Counted from the stretch's first letter, positions 49,547-58,727 are shown. The stretch: 64,000 bases of DNA from G963665185 sp049723905 (GCF_049723905.1 NZ_JBJKFD010000001.1:4030001-4094000), one strand, 5' to 3'. A program made the numbers and translations. Notes: a model not told the origin generated them from the sequence alone.

Positions 49547-50242
49547 CTAGGCGTCTGTCTGTTTTTTCTTCACCATTCCCATGATTTTTTTGGTCGCCAA
49601 AGGAAAAATTCCCAGCAGGGCAAAGGATGCCAGGATGCCGGGAGAAAGAATGCCGGAAAGGGATTCGAGCTGGCCGAGCTGCGCCCCGGCATTGAGGTAG
49701 ACCACGGTGCCGGGAAGCATGCCCAGCTGGGAGACCCAATAAAATGTGACCAGCCGCATTTTCGTAAGCCCCATTACCAGGTTGATGGCGAAAAACGGTA
49801 TGGCCGGGATGAGCCGCATGGTGAAAAGATAAAAGGCGCCTTCCTCGGCAATGCCTTTGTCCACGCGGTCCAGCAGATGGCTGAACCGGTTGCGAACAAC
49901 GTCGCGGAACAGGTAACGGGCCAGCAGGCAGGCCAGGGTTGCGCCTATGGAGCTGGCAAAAGACACTACCAGCAGGGCGGGCCAGAAGCCGAGCAATGCG
50001 GCTCCGGCAAGGCTGGCAACCAATGCTCCCGGCAGGTTCAGGGCCACCATGGCGATATAACCGAAAAAATAGGCGGCCAGAACCGCTGCCGTGTGGCTGG
50101 CGTACAGCGTTTGAAAGGTCTGCTGCGAGGATTTGATGTATTCAAGGGTCAGGTAGCGGTGCAGCCCCAGGCCGAAGAAAATCGCGGCCAGCGCCAGAAC
50201 TCCAACGGCCAGGGCGAGTTTGCGTAGTGTTTGCCGCGTCAT
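49547..50242 (-). CDS. TVP38/TMEM64 (DedA-like) membrane protein
   Basis: A 231-residue membrane protein: TM near 8-26, then the VTT domain with NLPGALVASLAGAALLGFWPALLVVSFASSIGATLACLLARY, the RLIPAIPFFAINLVMGLTKM loop, LGMLPGTVVYLNAG and a final TM. The fold is that of DedA-like lipid or ion handling proteins; a specific role in this organism is unknown. It is convergent with the lytic transglycosylase, 35 bases apart. Confidence 0.85.
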   Translation of the reverse strand: MTRQTLRKLALAVGVLALAAIFFGLGLHRYLTLEYIKSSQQTFQTLYASHTAAVLAAYFFGYIAMVALNLPGALVASLAGAALLGFWPALLVVSFASSIGATLACLLARYLFRDVVRNRFSHLLDRVDKGIAEEGAFYLFTMRLIPAIPFFAINLVMGLTKMRLVTFYWVSQLGMLPGTVVYLNAGAQLGQLESLSGILSPGILASFALLGIFPLATKKIMGMVKKKQTDA

Positions 50243-50404
50243 GTGCTCTTCCTTTTGCTGGTGTCAAAACGTTTGCCGGGCGTACAACGACAAGATATCA
50301 CAAAAGACGTATGGACACTGCAAGGGATGCCTGATTTGAAATTTACGTGGTAATTACGCATTTTTGAGTTTTCGTGTTTCCTTTGAAGAATGCAAGGAGT
50401 CTTT

Positions 50405-52375
50405 ATGGAACGCAACGTATATCTCAAGACTATCCCCATGGAGACAGCACTCCGGCGTCTGAAAGAAGCCTTGGACCGCGAAACCCTGGTAGGTGTTGAA
50501 ACCCTGCCTTCCCACAAGGCTCTGGACCGGGTCACGGCCGGAGCTGTCTTTGCCCGTTCGTCATCTCCCACCTACCATTCCTCGGCCATGGACGGCATTG
50601 CCGTGCGCGCCCGCGAAACATTCGGAGCCCGGGAGGACGAACCGCTGCGGTTGGAAAAGGACAAGGATTTCGTCTGGGTGAATACGGGCAATCCATTGCC
50701 GCAGGGGATGGACGCGGTCATCATGGTGGAGAATCTCATAGAGGTGGGCGAAGACCTGGAAATAGAGGCTCCGGCCTTTCCCTGGCAGAACGTGCGCCGC
50801 ATCGGTGAAGATATCGTGGCTACCGAGCTGATCATACCGCGCCATCGCGTGCTTACCGAATTCGACCTGGCCGCCTTGCTGACCGGGGGAATTTTCGAAG
50901 TGGACGTGTACGAGTCCGTGCACATGCGGGTCATTCCCACCGGCGACGAAATTTTGGATTTTACCCTCCATCCGCGGCCCGAACCGGGGCAGGTTATTGA
51001 AAGCAACTCCGTCATGCTCTGCGCCATGGCCCAAAAACGCGGCGTGATGGCCGAACGTGTGCCTCCGGTGCCCGACTCTTTGGACGCCATAGAGGCGGCG
51101 GTACGCAAGGCTCTGGACGACGGGATACAGGTGGTGGTCATCGGGGCGGGGTCGTCGGCAGGAAGCAAGGATTTTACCCGGGCGGTCATGGAGCGCGTAG
51201 GCACAGTGCTGGTGCACGGCGTGGCCGCCATGCCCGGCAAGCCGAGCCTGCTTGGCGTGGCCGAAAACGGAGCCATGCTGGTAGGCGCGCCGGGGTATCC
51301 CGTCTCTTCTGTCATCTGCTTTGAAAAGCTGGTTCTGCCCCTGTGCGACTGGCTTGTGCGGCGTTTCGATACCCAGCGCGAAACCCTGCCCGTGGTGCTC
51401 ACGCGCAGCGTTCCCTCAAAGCTGGGGCGCGAGGAATTTGTGCGGATGGCCGTAGGCCGGACCGGCAACGCCTGGGTGGGCACGCCGCTGGGCCGCGGTG
51501 CCGGTATGATTTCCAGCCTTACCAAGGCGCAGGCCATGGCCTGCATTCCCTCCTACAGCGAGGGAGTGGAAGCGGGAAAAACCATCACTGCCGAGCTGCT
51601 GGTGCCGCGGCGCATCCTGGAACAGACCCTGGTCTGCGTGGGCAGCCACGACAATACGCTGGACCTGCTGGCCGACGAACTCATGGAGGGAAGGATTCTG
51701 GCCGAAGGCGATGATTCCGCCATTTGTCTGGCATCCACACATGTGGGGTCCATGGGCGGCATCATGGCGCTCAAGAACGGCTCCGCCATGTGTGCGGGCG
51801 CACATTTGTTTGATCCGGAAAGCGGGGATTTCAACTTTCCGTTTCTCAGAAAATACGTGCCGGAAATGCGGATAGTGGCCGTCAATCTGGCTATCCGCCA
51901 CCAGGGATTGATCGTGCCCAAGGGCAACCCCAAAAATATCCGGGGCATCCACGACCTCGGCCGGAAAGACATCTGCTTCATCAACCGCCAGCGGGGGGCG
52001 GGCACGCGTATCTTGTGCGACTACCACCTGAAGGAGGCGGGTATCGACCCGTCCAAGGTGCAGGGATATGGCAAGGAAGAGTTTACCCATATGGCCGTGG
52101 CCGTAAACGTTCTTACCGGCGCGGCAGACTGCGGAATGGGCATCATGGCCGCAGCCAGGGCGTTGGACCTGGACTTTGTGCCGCTGGCCCGCGAACGCTA
52201 CGATATTCTTATTCCCTGGCAGTATATGGACGATCTTAAAATAAAGGCCCTGATCAACCTGATCCAATCCGAAGAACTGCAGGCCAAGATAGAGGCGCAG
52301 GGCGGGTACGAGACCACCCTGACCGGGCAGATCATGCACGAGGGGTATGGCTTGAGGGGAAGCCTGGAAAAATGA
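50405..52375 (+). CDS. moeA: MoeA (molybdopterin molybdenumtransferase) fused to a C-terminal PBP-like domain
   Basis: A 656-residue fusion. Residues 1-400 are MoeA: SSPTYHSSAMDGIAV, MPGKPSLLGV and the PVSSVICF region. Residues about 408-650 are a solute-binding-type domain (VCVGSHDNTLDLLADEL, FINRQRGAGTRILCDYHL, GAADCGMGIMAAARAL) of the kind found in ModE/LysR-like sensors. MoeA inserts molybdate into molybdopterin; the extra domain may bind molybdate or another oxyanion. The ATG at 50405 has AAGGAG. The cofactor is needed by the aldehyde oxidoreductase encoded here. Confidence 0.9.
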   Translation: MERNVYLKTIPMETALRRLKEALDRETLVGVETLPSHKALDRVTAGAVFARSSSPTYHSSAMDGIAVRARETFGAREDEPLRLEKDKDFVWVNTGNPLPQGMDAVIMVENLIEVGEDLEIEAPAFPWQNVRRIGEDIVATELIIPRHRVLTEFDLAALLTGGIFEVDVYESVHMRVIPTGDEILDFTLHPRPEPGQVIESNSVMLCAMAQKRGVMAERVPPVPDSLDAIEAAVRKALDDGIQVVVIGAGSSAGSKDFTRAVMERVGTVLVHGVAAMPGKPSLLGVAENGAMLVGAPGYPVSSVICFEKLVLPLCDWLVRRFDTQRETLPVVLTRSVPSKLGREEFVRMAVGRTGNAWVGTPLGRGAGMISSLTKAQAMACIPSYSEGVEAGKTITAELLVPRRILEQTLVCVGSHDNTLDLLADELMEGRILAEGDDSAICLASTHVGSMGGIMALKNGSAMCAGAHLFDPESGDFNFPFLRKYVPEMRIVAVNLAIRHQGLIVPKGNPKNIRGIHDLGRKDICFINRQRGAGTRILCDYHLKEAGIDPSKVQGYGKEEFTHMAVAVNVLTGAADCGMGIMAAARALDLDFVPLARERYDILIPWQYMDDLKIKALINLIQSEELQAKIEAQGGYETTLTGQIMHEGYGLRGSLEK

Positions 52376-52432
52376 TTTTCCTGCGCAGCGACCAAGTTAC
52401 CGCCAGGCCGTGAGTAGGGTTTCCCACACAGA

Positions 52433-52469
52433 AAAAGCCCCCGCCAGGTTTGTTCCGACGGGGGCTTTT
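52433..52469. terminator. Bidirectional terminator
   Basis: Arms AAAAGCCCCCG and CGGGGGCTTTT form a stem of 11 bp around a 15-base loop, between the convergent moeA and PfkB genes. T-runs exist on both strands. Confidence 0.9.
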
Positions 52470-52492
52470 CTTTGTTTACGCTTTTAAAAAAA

Positions 52493-53422
52493 CTAGCCGA
52501 AGTTGGCGGCGTAGCGTTTCCAGAATTCGTCCTGGGTATAGCTCTGGCCCTGCGGCTCGCCCTGCTCCACGCAGTAGACTGCGGCCACGGAACCGATCTG
52601 GCAGGATTCTTCCAGCGATTTACCCGTCACCAGTCCCTTGATGACACCGGCCCGGAAAGCATCGCCCGCACCTGTGGGGTCTTTGATGACCTCGGCCTTG
52701 ACCGCGCCGACTTCGGTCTGTCCGTCCCTGGTTATGATGCGGGAACCGTGTTCGCCCACCGTGACGATGAGGTGGTCGGTGAGCTGCAACAGTTCGTCCA
52801 TGGTCTTGCCCGTGGCCTTCATAACCATTTCCAGCTCGTAGTCGTTGGAAACCATGGCGTAGGCTCCGTCGATGGCAGAGAGCATCTGCTCCGGGCTGAG
52901 GACGGGGATCTGCTGGCCCGGATCATAAAAATAGGGAATGCCGAGTTTTTTGTAGCGTTCCGGGTACTCGGTCATGTCGTCCACGTTGCCAGGGGAAACG
53001 CAGGCAAAGCTTTTGGCCGCGTCCACGCCGGAAAAGTCGTAGGACGAGGCGTACTTGAGCGCACCGGGGTTGAATCCGGTAATCTGGTTGTTGGTCATAT
53101 CCGTAAAGATGTAGCAGCCGCCCGTAAATTCGTCATCAATGCGGCAGATGCCGTCCAGGGGCAGGCCCAGTCCGTCGAAGCACTCGGCATACGGGTCGAA
53201 GTCCTTGCCGCCTGCCGTGGCAACCACGGTGGGGGCTTCGCCCAGCAGCGCCAAGTTGTAGGCGATGTTTCCGGCTGTGCCGCCGCGCATTTCCTGCAGG
53301 CCGTTGACCATGAAGGAAACGTTCAGCGTGTGGATCTTGTCCGGCAGAATGTGGTCCTGAAATTTGCCGGGAAAAGACATGATCCGGTCGTAGCAAAGGG
53401 AACCGGTGAGAAAAATGCCCAT
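52493..53422 (-). CDS. PfkB-family carbohydrate/nucleoside kinase
   Basis: A 309-residue ribokinase-fold protein. The N-terminal GGTAGNIAYNLALLG and the C-terminal DPTGAGDAFRAGVIKGL, with its catalytic Asp, are the two PfkB signatures. The overall pattern (FLTGSLCYDRIM, early GNIAYN) is like the adenosine-kinase branch, but the substrate is not fixed by sequence. It starts at the base next to the cutA stop, so the two are co-translated. Confidence 0.88.
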   Translation of the reverse strand: MGIFLTGSLCYDRIMSFPGKFQDHILPDKIHTLNVSFMVNGLQEMRGGTAGNIAYNLALLGEAPTVVATAGGKDFDPYAECFDGLGLPLDGICRIDDEFTGGCYIFTDMTNNQITGFNPGALKYASSYDFSGVDAAKSFACVSPGNVDDMTEYPERYKKLGIPYFYDPGQQIPVLSPEQMLSAIDGAYAMVSNDYELEMVMKATGKTMDELLQLTDHLIVTVGEHGSRIITRDGQTEVGAVKAEVIKDPTGAGDAFRAGVIKGLVTGKSLEESCQIGSVAAVYCVEQGEPQGQSYTQDEFWKRYAANFG

Positions 53423-53749
53423 CTAAAAATTGCCTCCATCAATCACTTCCTCGACCCACGCGGCGTATTCCGGGTTGACCTTCAAAATAGGCTCGGCCGT
53501 GACAGCGGGCAGGTCGTAGGGGTGTATTTCTTTGATATCATTGATGATATGACGGACAGCACGCATAAGGGTCTTGCAGATCAGCAGAACTTCGGTCTCT
53601 TCTTTTATTTCGCCTTCCCAGTGGTACAGGGAGGTTGCGTTTTCCACGATATTGACGCAGGCCACGTAACGTTTTTCCAGCAGAAAACGGGCGATGCGTT
53701 TTCCTTCTTCAATGTTCGGGGCGGGAATGTAGATGGATGCCAGAGCCAT
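53423..53749 (-). CDS. cutA: CutA-family divalent-cation tolerance protein
   Basis: A 108-residue small protein with the CutA pattern: AEEGKRIARFLLEKRYVACVNI-like segment with its Cys, YHWEGEIKEETEVLLICKT and the IHPYDLPAV tail. Family members are trimers; a role in metal tolerance is suggested by genetics elsewhere and the exact function is unsettled. The ATG at 53749 has a GGAGG site seven bases upstream; the much longer in-frame extension upstream is rejected. It precedes the PfkB kinase gene without a gap. Confidence 0.93.
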   Translation of the reverse strand: MALASIYIPAPNIEEGKRIARFLLEKRYVACVNIVENATSLYHWEGEIKEETEVLLICKTLMRAVRHIINDIKEIHPYDLPAVTAEPILKVNPEYAAWVEEVIDGGNF

Positions 53750-54076
53750 GGTGTACCTCCGCGCAGTGTTAGAAGTCCGTCGAAAGCTGTCTCCGCGGAC
53801 CGTGTCGTCCGCCAGGGGATTGTCCAACGCAAGCTTGAACGCCGCAAATACACGGATAGCGGCGTGGTTGTCGAAAGAATGTTCTGTATCGCATGGGCGC
53901 GCCATACACAAGGTGCCAAAGACAAGGCGCAAAACACAAGGGCAAGGCACAAAGGCATGGCACAAAGGCAAGGCACGGAAGCATCGGAACAAGTGGGGAT
54001 ATTTCCCTGCGGTTGACGGGCGGCCGCATCTGGGGAAAAACTGTTGCCGCAACATCAACTCTTGCCGGAGAAATCC

Positions 54077-54721
54077 ATGAACATACGGGATCATGCCAGG
54101 ACAATACACCAGGCCCTGCACGCGGCGTACGAAGTGGGCCCGGCTTTCTTGAATTTCCGCACCCCGTGGGAGCTGCTGCTTGCCACGGTGCTTTCGGCCC
54201 AGTGTACGGACGAACGGGTCAACAAGGTTACCCCGAACGTGTTCGAGCGGTGGCCCGGACCGGGCGAACTGATGCATGCCTCCCAGGAAGATCTGGAAGC
54301 GGTTATTCGTTCCACGGGATTTTTTCGGAACAAGGCTAAAAATTTGCGCAACGCCGCGCGCATGGTGATGGAAGAATACGGCGGTGAAGTGCCGCGCACC
54401 ATGGAGGATCTGCTCCGGCTGCCCGGCGTGGCCCGCAAAACCGCAAACATCGTGCTTTCCCAGGCCTACGGCATTGTGGACGGCATTGCCGTGGACACGC
54501 ACGTCAAACGGCTGTCCATGCGTCTGGGGCTGACCGAATCCGACAAGCCCGAGCGCATCGAAAAAGACCTGTGCGAAGCCTTTGACAAAAGCGTCTGGGG
54601 CGATATGAACCACCTGCTCATAAAGCACGGACGCACCGTGTGTATAGCCCGCAAGCCCCATTGTTCGCAGTGCATGCTGGCTGCGGAGTGCCCGAAAAAA
54701 GGGGTGAAAAGCGCGGCGTAG
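54077..54721 (+). CDS. nth: Endonuclease III (DNA glycosylase/AP lyase)
   Basis: A 214-residue protein: the helix-hairpin-helix LPGVARKTANIVL with catalytic K121, D140 in AVDTHVKRL, and a C-terminal [4Fe-4S] site with C189, C196, C199 and C205 spaced 6-2-5. It removes oxidised pyrimidines and cuts AP sites in base-excision repair. Length fits the E. coli enzyme (211). The ATG at 54077 has GGAG eight bases upstream. The gene is divergent from cutA. Confidence 0.95.
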   Translation: MNIRDHARTIHQALHAAYEVGPAFLNFRTPWELLLATVLSAQCTDERVNKVTPNVFERWPGPGELMHASQEDLEAVIRSTGFFRNKAKNLRNAARMVMEEYGGEVPRTMEDLLRLPGVARKTANIVLSQAYGIVDGIAVDTHVKRLSMRLGLTESDKPERIEKDLCEAFDKSVWGDMNHLLIKHGRTVCIARKPHCSQCMLAAECPKKGVKSAA

Positions 54722-54942
54722 AAAGGTATGTTGCCGGACTGTTTCGACCTGTCCCAAACGCTATGAAACGCGAGAGTTGAGGCAGGAGGGGAAAACAACC
54801 AGCCAGATTGATTACAACATTCAATCTGACAGGCTGCCCAAAAAGGTGCGAGAGCCAAAAATTCACCGTTGTGAAAAAGACTCAAGGCTGACGGGTATTT
54901 TCCGATACGCGCGGGATCGAGTCTTTTGAAGCAACAAAGCTA

Positions 54943-54964
54943 TCGTGCCTTTGTCGGCAGCCTG
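54943..54964 (+). promoter_or_regulatory. Leader element shared with the M28 peptidase leader
   Basis: Identical over 22 bases to the block at 6096-6117 read on the minus strand. It lies 31 bases before the murA ATG, in sense orientation. A related tract, TGAAAAAGACTCAAGGCT (54872-54889), lies upstream; its counterpart near the M28 gene (6131-6147) is inverted relative to the 22-mer. Function unknown. Confidence 0.5.
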
Positions 54965-54995
54965 AGCGGGCACTGCCCGCCGGAGATACTATTAT

Positions 54996-56246
54996 ATGGA
55001 CAAACTCGTTATCCGGGGCAACGGCCCGCTGCATGGTAAAATCTGCATCAGCGGTGCCAAGAACGCGGCTCTGCCCATTCTCATGGCCTGCATCATGCCC
55101 AATGGCCCCATTGAACTGACAAACGTGCCCAAACTGGCGGACATCAATACTTCCTGCAAGCTGCTCAATATTCTGGGCTGCGAAACAACGTTTGAAAACG
55201 GTACGGTGCGCATAGAATGCGGCCAGCGCAACCACGAGGCCCCCTACGATCTGGTGCGTACCATGCGCGCCTCGGTCCTGTGCCTTGGTCCGCTGCTGGC
55301 GACTCTGGGCGAGGCCAAGGTTGCCCTGCCCGGCGGCTGCGCCATTGGCGCGCGCCCGGTGGACCTGCACCTGAAGGGGCTGGAAGCCCTGGGCGCAACC
55401 TTCGAGCTGACCGAAGGCTACATAGAAGGCCGCTGCGACGGACTCAAAGGCGCGCACATCACCTTCGACTTCCCCTCGGTGGGGGCCACAGAGCATATCC
55501 TCATGGCCGCAAGTCTGGCCGAAGGGGAGAGCATTCTGGAAAACTGCGCGCGCGAACCGGAAGTGACCGACCTTGCCAACTTCCTCAATGCCTGCGGAGC
55601 AAAGATTTCCGGCATGGGCACCAGCATTCTGACGGTTCAGGGCGTGCCCGAGCTGAAGGGCTGCAAATACAAGGTGATGGCCGACCGCATCGAGGCCGGA
55701 ACCTACATGGTGGCCGCCGCCATTACGGATGGCGAATTGTTTCTGGAAGACTGCCCTTTCCACGAGATGGACGCCGTGGCCTACAAGCTGCGGGAAATGG
55801 GCGTGTGGATTCACGAAAAGCCCACGGGTGTATTGGTGCGGCGCGGCACCGAGCTGGTGGGCGTGGATGTGAACACCCGGCCCCATCCGGGCTATCCCAC
55901 GGACATGCAGGCCCAGATTACGGCCCTGATGTGTCTGGCAAAGGGCGCCAGCACCGTGGAGGAAAATATTTTCGAAAACCGTTTCATGCACGTCATGGAG
56001 ATGGTGCGCATGGGCGCGGATATCCGCATCAAGGGCCGCACGGCCATGATTCGCGGGGTGGATCGGCTCATGGGCGCGCCGGTCATGGCTTCGGACCTGC
56101 GGGCCAGCGCCTCCCTGGTGCTGGCGGGACTGGCTGCCAAGGGCACCACAGAGGTCCGGCGCATCTACCACCTGGACCGGGGCTACGAAAACATCGAGCA
56201 AAAACTCAATGGCGCGGGAGCCGACATCCGGCGCGAGAAGCAATAG
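54996..56246 (+). CDS. murA: UDP-N-acetylglucosamine 1-carboxyvinyltransferase (MurA)
   Basis: A 416-residue protein of normal MurA length: KNAALPILMA near the start, active-site C115 in LPGGCAIGARPVDLHLKGL (the residue attacked by fosfomycin), ADRIEAGTYMVAAA, YPTDMQAQ and the terminal HLDRGYENIEQKL. It adds enolpyruvate to UDP-GlcNAc, the first committed step of peptidoglycan synthesis. It is monocistronic and ended by a strong terminator. The initiation context has CCGGAG eleven bases before the ATG. Confidence 0.97.
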   Translation: MDKLVIRGNGPLHGKICISGAKNAALPILMACIMPNGPIELTNVPKLADINTSCKLLNILGCETTFENGTVRIECGQRNHEAPYDLVRTMRASVLCLGPLLATLGEAKVALPGGCAIGARPVDLHLKGLEALGATFELTEGYIEGRCDGLKGAHITFDFPSVGATEHILMAASLAEGESILENCAREPEVTDLANFLNACGAKISGMGTSILTVQGVPELKGCKYKVMADRIEAGTYMVAAAITDGELFLEDCPFHEMDAVAYKLREMGVWIHEKPTGVLVRRGTELVGVDVNTRPHPGYPTDMQAQITALMCLAKGASTVEENIFENRFMHVMEMVRMGADIRIKGRTAMIRGVDRLMGAPVMASDLRASASLVLAGLAAKGTTEVRRIYHLDRGYENIEQKLNGAGADIRREKQ

Positions 56247-56293
56247 CCTCTCGGCTGAGAGGAGCACGGTGGGCGTAACGCCCGAAGCATTTG

Positions 56294-56329
56294 AAAAGCC
56301 CCGCTTTCTTTTGGGAAGCGGGGCTTTTT
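56294..56329. terminator. Bidirectional intrinsic terminator
   Basis: AAAAGCCCCGCTT and AAGCGGGGCTTTTT form a 13-bp stem with a 9-base loop and T/A tracts on both sides, between the convergent murA and metallophosphoesterase genes. Confidence 0.94.
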
Positions 56330-56349
56330 CTGTCTGCCACCCGGTGTGG

Positions 56350-57012
56350 CTAAATTTTTTTCAGCTCAATACGCACGTCGCTGCCGTCGATTGTCAACAC
56401 GGCATAGCCGCCCGAGGCCAGCATGCCCGGATTGACCGTGGGCGTCTGCCCTATGGTTTCAAAGGCGCGGGCTTCGTGGATATGGCCGGTAAGGCAGGCG
56501 GCAGGGTGGTGCGACTCGATGAACGTCCGTACGCCGGGGCTGCCCACGTGCACGCCTTCCTTGATGCGGTCCAGCTTGGAGTTGGCAGGCGGCGTGTGCA
56601 CCACAAGCACAAAGGCCTTGTAGTCCTGCACCAGCTTGTAGGTGTCTTCCAGCCAGCCGAAGATCTTTTCTTCCGGGGCTTCGCTGGGCGTGTTGAACGG
56701 GGTGGGGGTGGAATAGCCCACGCCCATGACCGCCACTTCCGGGGTCAGCTCATGCACCCGGCGGTGCAGGTTTATGCCGGCTTCTTCCAGCCATTGTGTA
56801 CAATTTTCATGGTCCATGTTGCCTATCTGGGCCAGCACATTGGGATTGATGGCGCGTATGGAATCGATGATTTTGCCCACTTTGGCCGGATTGCCGCAGT
56901 TGGTCATGTCGCCGCTGACGAGAATACCGTCCGCCTCGCGTACGCCGGGGATGGAAGCAAGATTGGCCGTGTTCTCGTGAATGTCGCCGATGCCGATATA
57001 TGTCGTCGTCAT
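56350..57012 (-). CDS. Metallophosphoesterase
   Basis: A 220-residue calcineurin-like phosphoesterase: GIGDIHEN (metal Asp, His), GDMTNCG (bridging Asp), GNMDHEN (Asn-His pair), VVHTPP and the final GHIHEA give the canonical five blocks. The substrate is unknown. It is monocistronic and convergent with murA. The start at 57012 is the first ATG after AAGGAAGGTATCC. Confidence 0.9.
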   Translation of the reverse strand: MTTTYIGIGDIHENTANLASIPGVREADGILVSGDMTNCGNPAKVGKIIDSIRAINPNVLAQIGNMDHENCTQWLEEAGINLHRRVHELTPEVAVMGVGYSTPTPFNTPSEAPEEKIFGWLEDTYKLVQDYKAFVLVVHTPPANSKLDRIKEGVHVGSPGVRTFIESHHPAACLTGHIHEARAFETIGQTPTVNPGMLASGGYAVLTIDGSDVRIELKKI

Positions 57013-57193
57013 TGGATACCTTCCTTGTCTGCATAACCCTACATGTCCCTACGTGTTCGGCCGCAGTATCAGGACCGAGCGTGTCCGTTTGACCGTAGCA
57101 GGGGGGCGGAAGCGCCGCAACCATATGGTGGCTTCGGTTTTCTTGGCAACGATGATGGTAATTGCCCGAAACATGAGATAAGATGCGTCCTTG

Positions 57194-57781
57194 ATGGAAA
57201 AAGACAAAAAAACAATACGATCATGGCTTATGGCAGTACGCCAGGGGCAGGCCGGAATAGATGCGGATGAGCGCAACGAGCGCCTTGCCGCCCGGCTCTT
57301 GAGTCTGGAATGCCTGCAAAGGGCAGCCCAGGTGGTCGCCTACATGCCCATTCGGGGCGAGGCCGACCCCAGGCCCGCCATCCAGGCCCTATGGGCAAAC
57401 GGTGCCGAGGTGCTGTTGCCCCGTTGCCGTCCGGGTGAAGCGGGGCGGATGGATCTTGGTGCCTGCACCTGCTACGATGAATTGGTCAAAGGCAGCTACG
57501 GGATTCTGGAACCCCGGGCCGACGTTTGCCGCCCTCTGAGCAGCCTGCAACCGGATGTGGTGCTTGTGCCCGGCGTGGGCTTCACACCCAAAGGAAAACG
57601 GCTTGGCTTTGGGGGCGGATACTACGACCGTCTGTTGGAAAACCCGGTCTTCAGCAACAGCCTGTTTGTCGGGCTAGCCTACGATTTTCAGGTTGTTGAA
57701 GATGTTCCAAGCGAATCCTGGGATATTGTCATGCATATGATTGTTACGGATGAACGAACTATTGAGGTGCACCCATGTTGA
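57194..57781 (+). CDS. 5-formyltetrahydrofolate cyclo-ligase
   Basis: A 195-residue protein: AYMPIRGEADPRP, VVLVPGVGFTPKGKRLGFGGGYYDRLL (the nucleotide- and folate-binding signature). It converts 5-formyl-THF to 5,10-methenyl-THF with ATP. A TTG immediately before the ATG at 57194 could also initiate. It overlaps the PgeF gene by seven bases (ATGTTGA). Confidence 0.93.
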   Translation: MEKDKKTIRSWLMAVRQGQAGIDADERNERLAARLLSLECLQRAAQVVAYMPIRGEADPRPAIQALWANGAEVLLPRCRPGEAGRMDLGACTCYDELVKGSYGILEPRADVCRPLSSLQPDVVLVPGVGFTPKGKRLGFGGGYYDRLLENPVFSNSLFVGLAYDFQVVEDVPSESWDIVMHMIVTDERTIEVHPC

Positions 57782-58539
57782 ATATTTCCTCTCCCATGAT
57801 GCTTCCCTTCGCTTTTCCCAACCTGCCCTGCATAGGTTGCCTGTTCGGAACCCGTGTGGGCGGTGTAAGCTACGGCGCATACCAGAAGGCGAACATGTCC
57901 TTTGATGTGGGGGATGATCCGCACCGCGTGTGTTCCAACCGCCGTTCGGTATTGCGCGGCATGGGCATTCACGACTGGGTAGAGCTGGAACAGGTGCATG
58001 GGACGGATATGGTTTTCGACCCGGAACCGCCTGCGGACCCTACAAAGCCCGTGGGAAAGGGCGACGGACTGACCACGACCAAACCCGAGACGGCACTGGT
58101 CATCAAAACCGCGGACTGCCAGCCCATTATGCTGGCACACAAGGACGGCAACCACATCGCCGCCTTGCACGCGGGTTGGCGCGGCAATGTGCTGGACTTT
58201 CCGGGCAAGGGGGTGGCCGCCTTTTGTGAGCGCTACGACCTGAACCCGGCGGACGTCTTTGCCGTGCGCGGCCCAAGCCTTGGGCCCGGAAAAAGCGAGT
58301 TCACGAACTTCAAGAAAGAGTTCGGCGACAGCTTTGAGCCCTATTATGACGCAGCCAGCAAAACCGTGAACCTGTGGCAAATAACCCGCGACCAGCTCCA
58401 GGCGGCGGGCATTTTACCTGCGAATATTTTCGGGCTGGATATGTGCACCCGTTCGCTGGCCGACATGTTTTTCTCGTACCGCAGGTCCCGTGTTACGGGG
58501 CGGCAGGCTTCCTTGATTTGGATAAAAGGCTGCGTATAA
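57775..58539 (+). CDS. pgeF: PgeF-like multicopper-type (YfiH/laccase-domain) purine nucleoside / peptidoglycan-editing protein
   Basis: A 254-residue protein with the family residues: LEQVHGTDM (metal His), ALVIKTADCQPIML (Cys), IAALHAGWRGNVLDF (His). YfiH-family proteins bind zinc at these His/Cys residues; proposed activities include L-Ser removal from UDP-MurNAc and adenosine deamination/phosphorolysis. The start overlaps the cyclo-ligase stop, so both are made together. It is the last core-like gene. The accessory region with the dispersed repeat begins 40 bases after its stop. Confidence 0.88.
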   Translation: MLNISSPMMLPFAFPNLPCIGCLFGTRVGGVSYGAYQKANMSFDVGDDPHRVCSNRRSVLRGMGIHDWVELEQVHGTDMVFDPEPPADPTKPVGKGDGLTTTKPETALVIKTADCQPIMLAHKDGNHIAALHAGWRGNVLDFPGKGVAAFCERYDLNPADVFAVRGPSLGPGKSEFTNFKKEFGDSFEPYYDAASKTVNLWQITRDQLQAAGILPANIFGLDMCTRSLADMFFSYRRSRVTGRQASLIWIKGCV

Positions 58540-58579
58540 ATGGCGGGCCGACGATTTTTGCCCCCGGCTTCGTTGCAAA

Positions 58580-58685
58580 GGTGTTTTCGTTCGCGGGCCG
58601 TAGGCTCACTACTGTCCCGGCTCACGAAAACACCATGCGCCTTGCCGGGAACAAAACTTGTGCGGCCCGTGGAAGTGGGCAGGTA
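58580..58685. repeat. Cassette-border repeat, copy 1 (full form, two hairpins)
   Basis: This is the longest copy. The part shared with copy 2 is 58619-58685 (67 bases). To its left a nested hairpin spans 58580-58634: GGTGTTTTCGT pairs with ACGAAAACACC, CGGG with CCCG and GTAG with CTAC. To its right, CCTTGCC (58640-58646) pairs with GGCAGG (58678-58683) leaving one T extrahelical, enclosing GGG/CCC and ACAA/TTGT pairs. The invariant core read left to right includes CACGAAAACACCATG, GCCGGGAACAAAACTTGTGC and GGCCCGTGG. It lies 40 bases after the PgeF gene. Confidence 0.92.
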
Positions 58686-58727
58686 GGAAACACATTACGG
58701 GCAAATTGTGGCCGAAGTAAAAATTGA

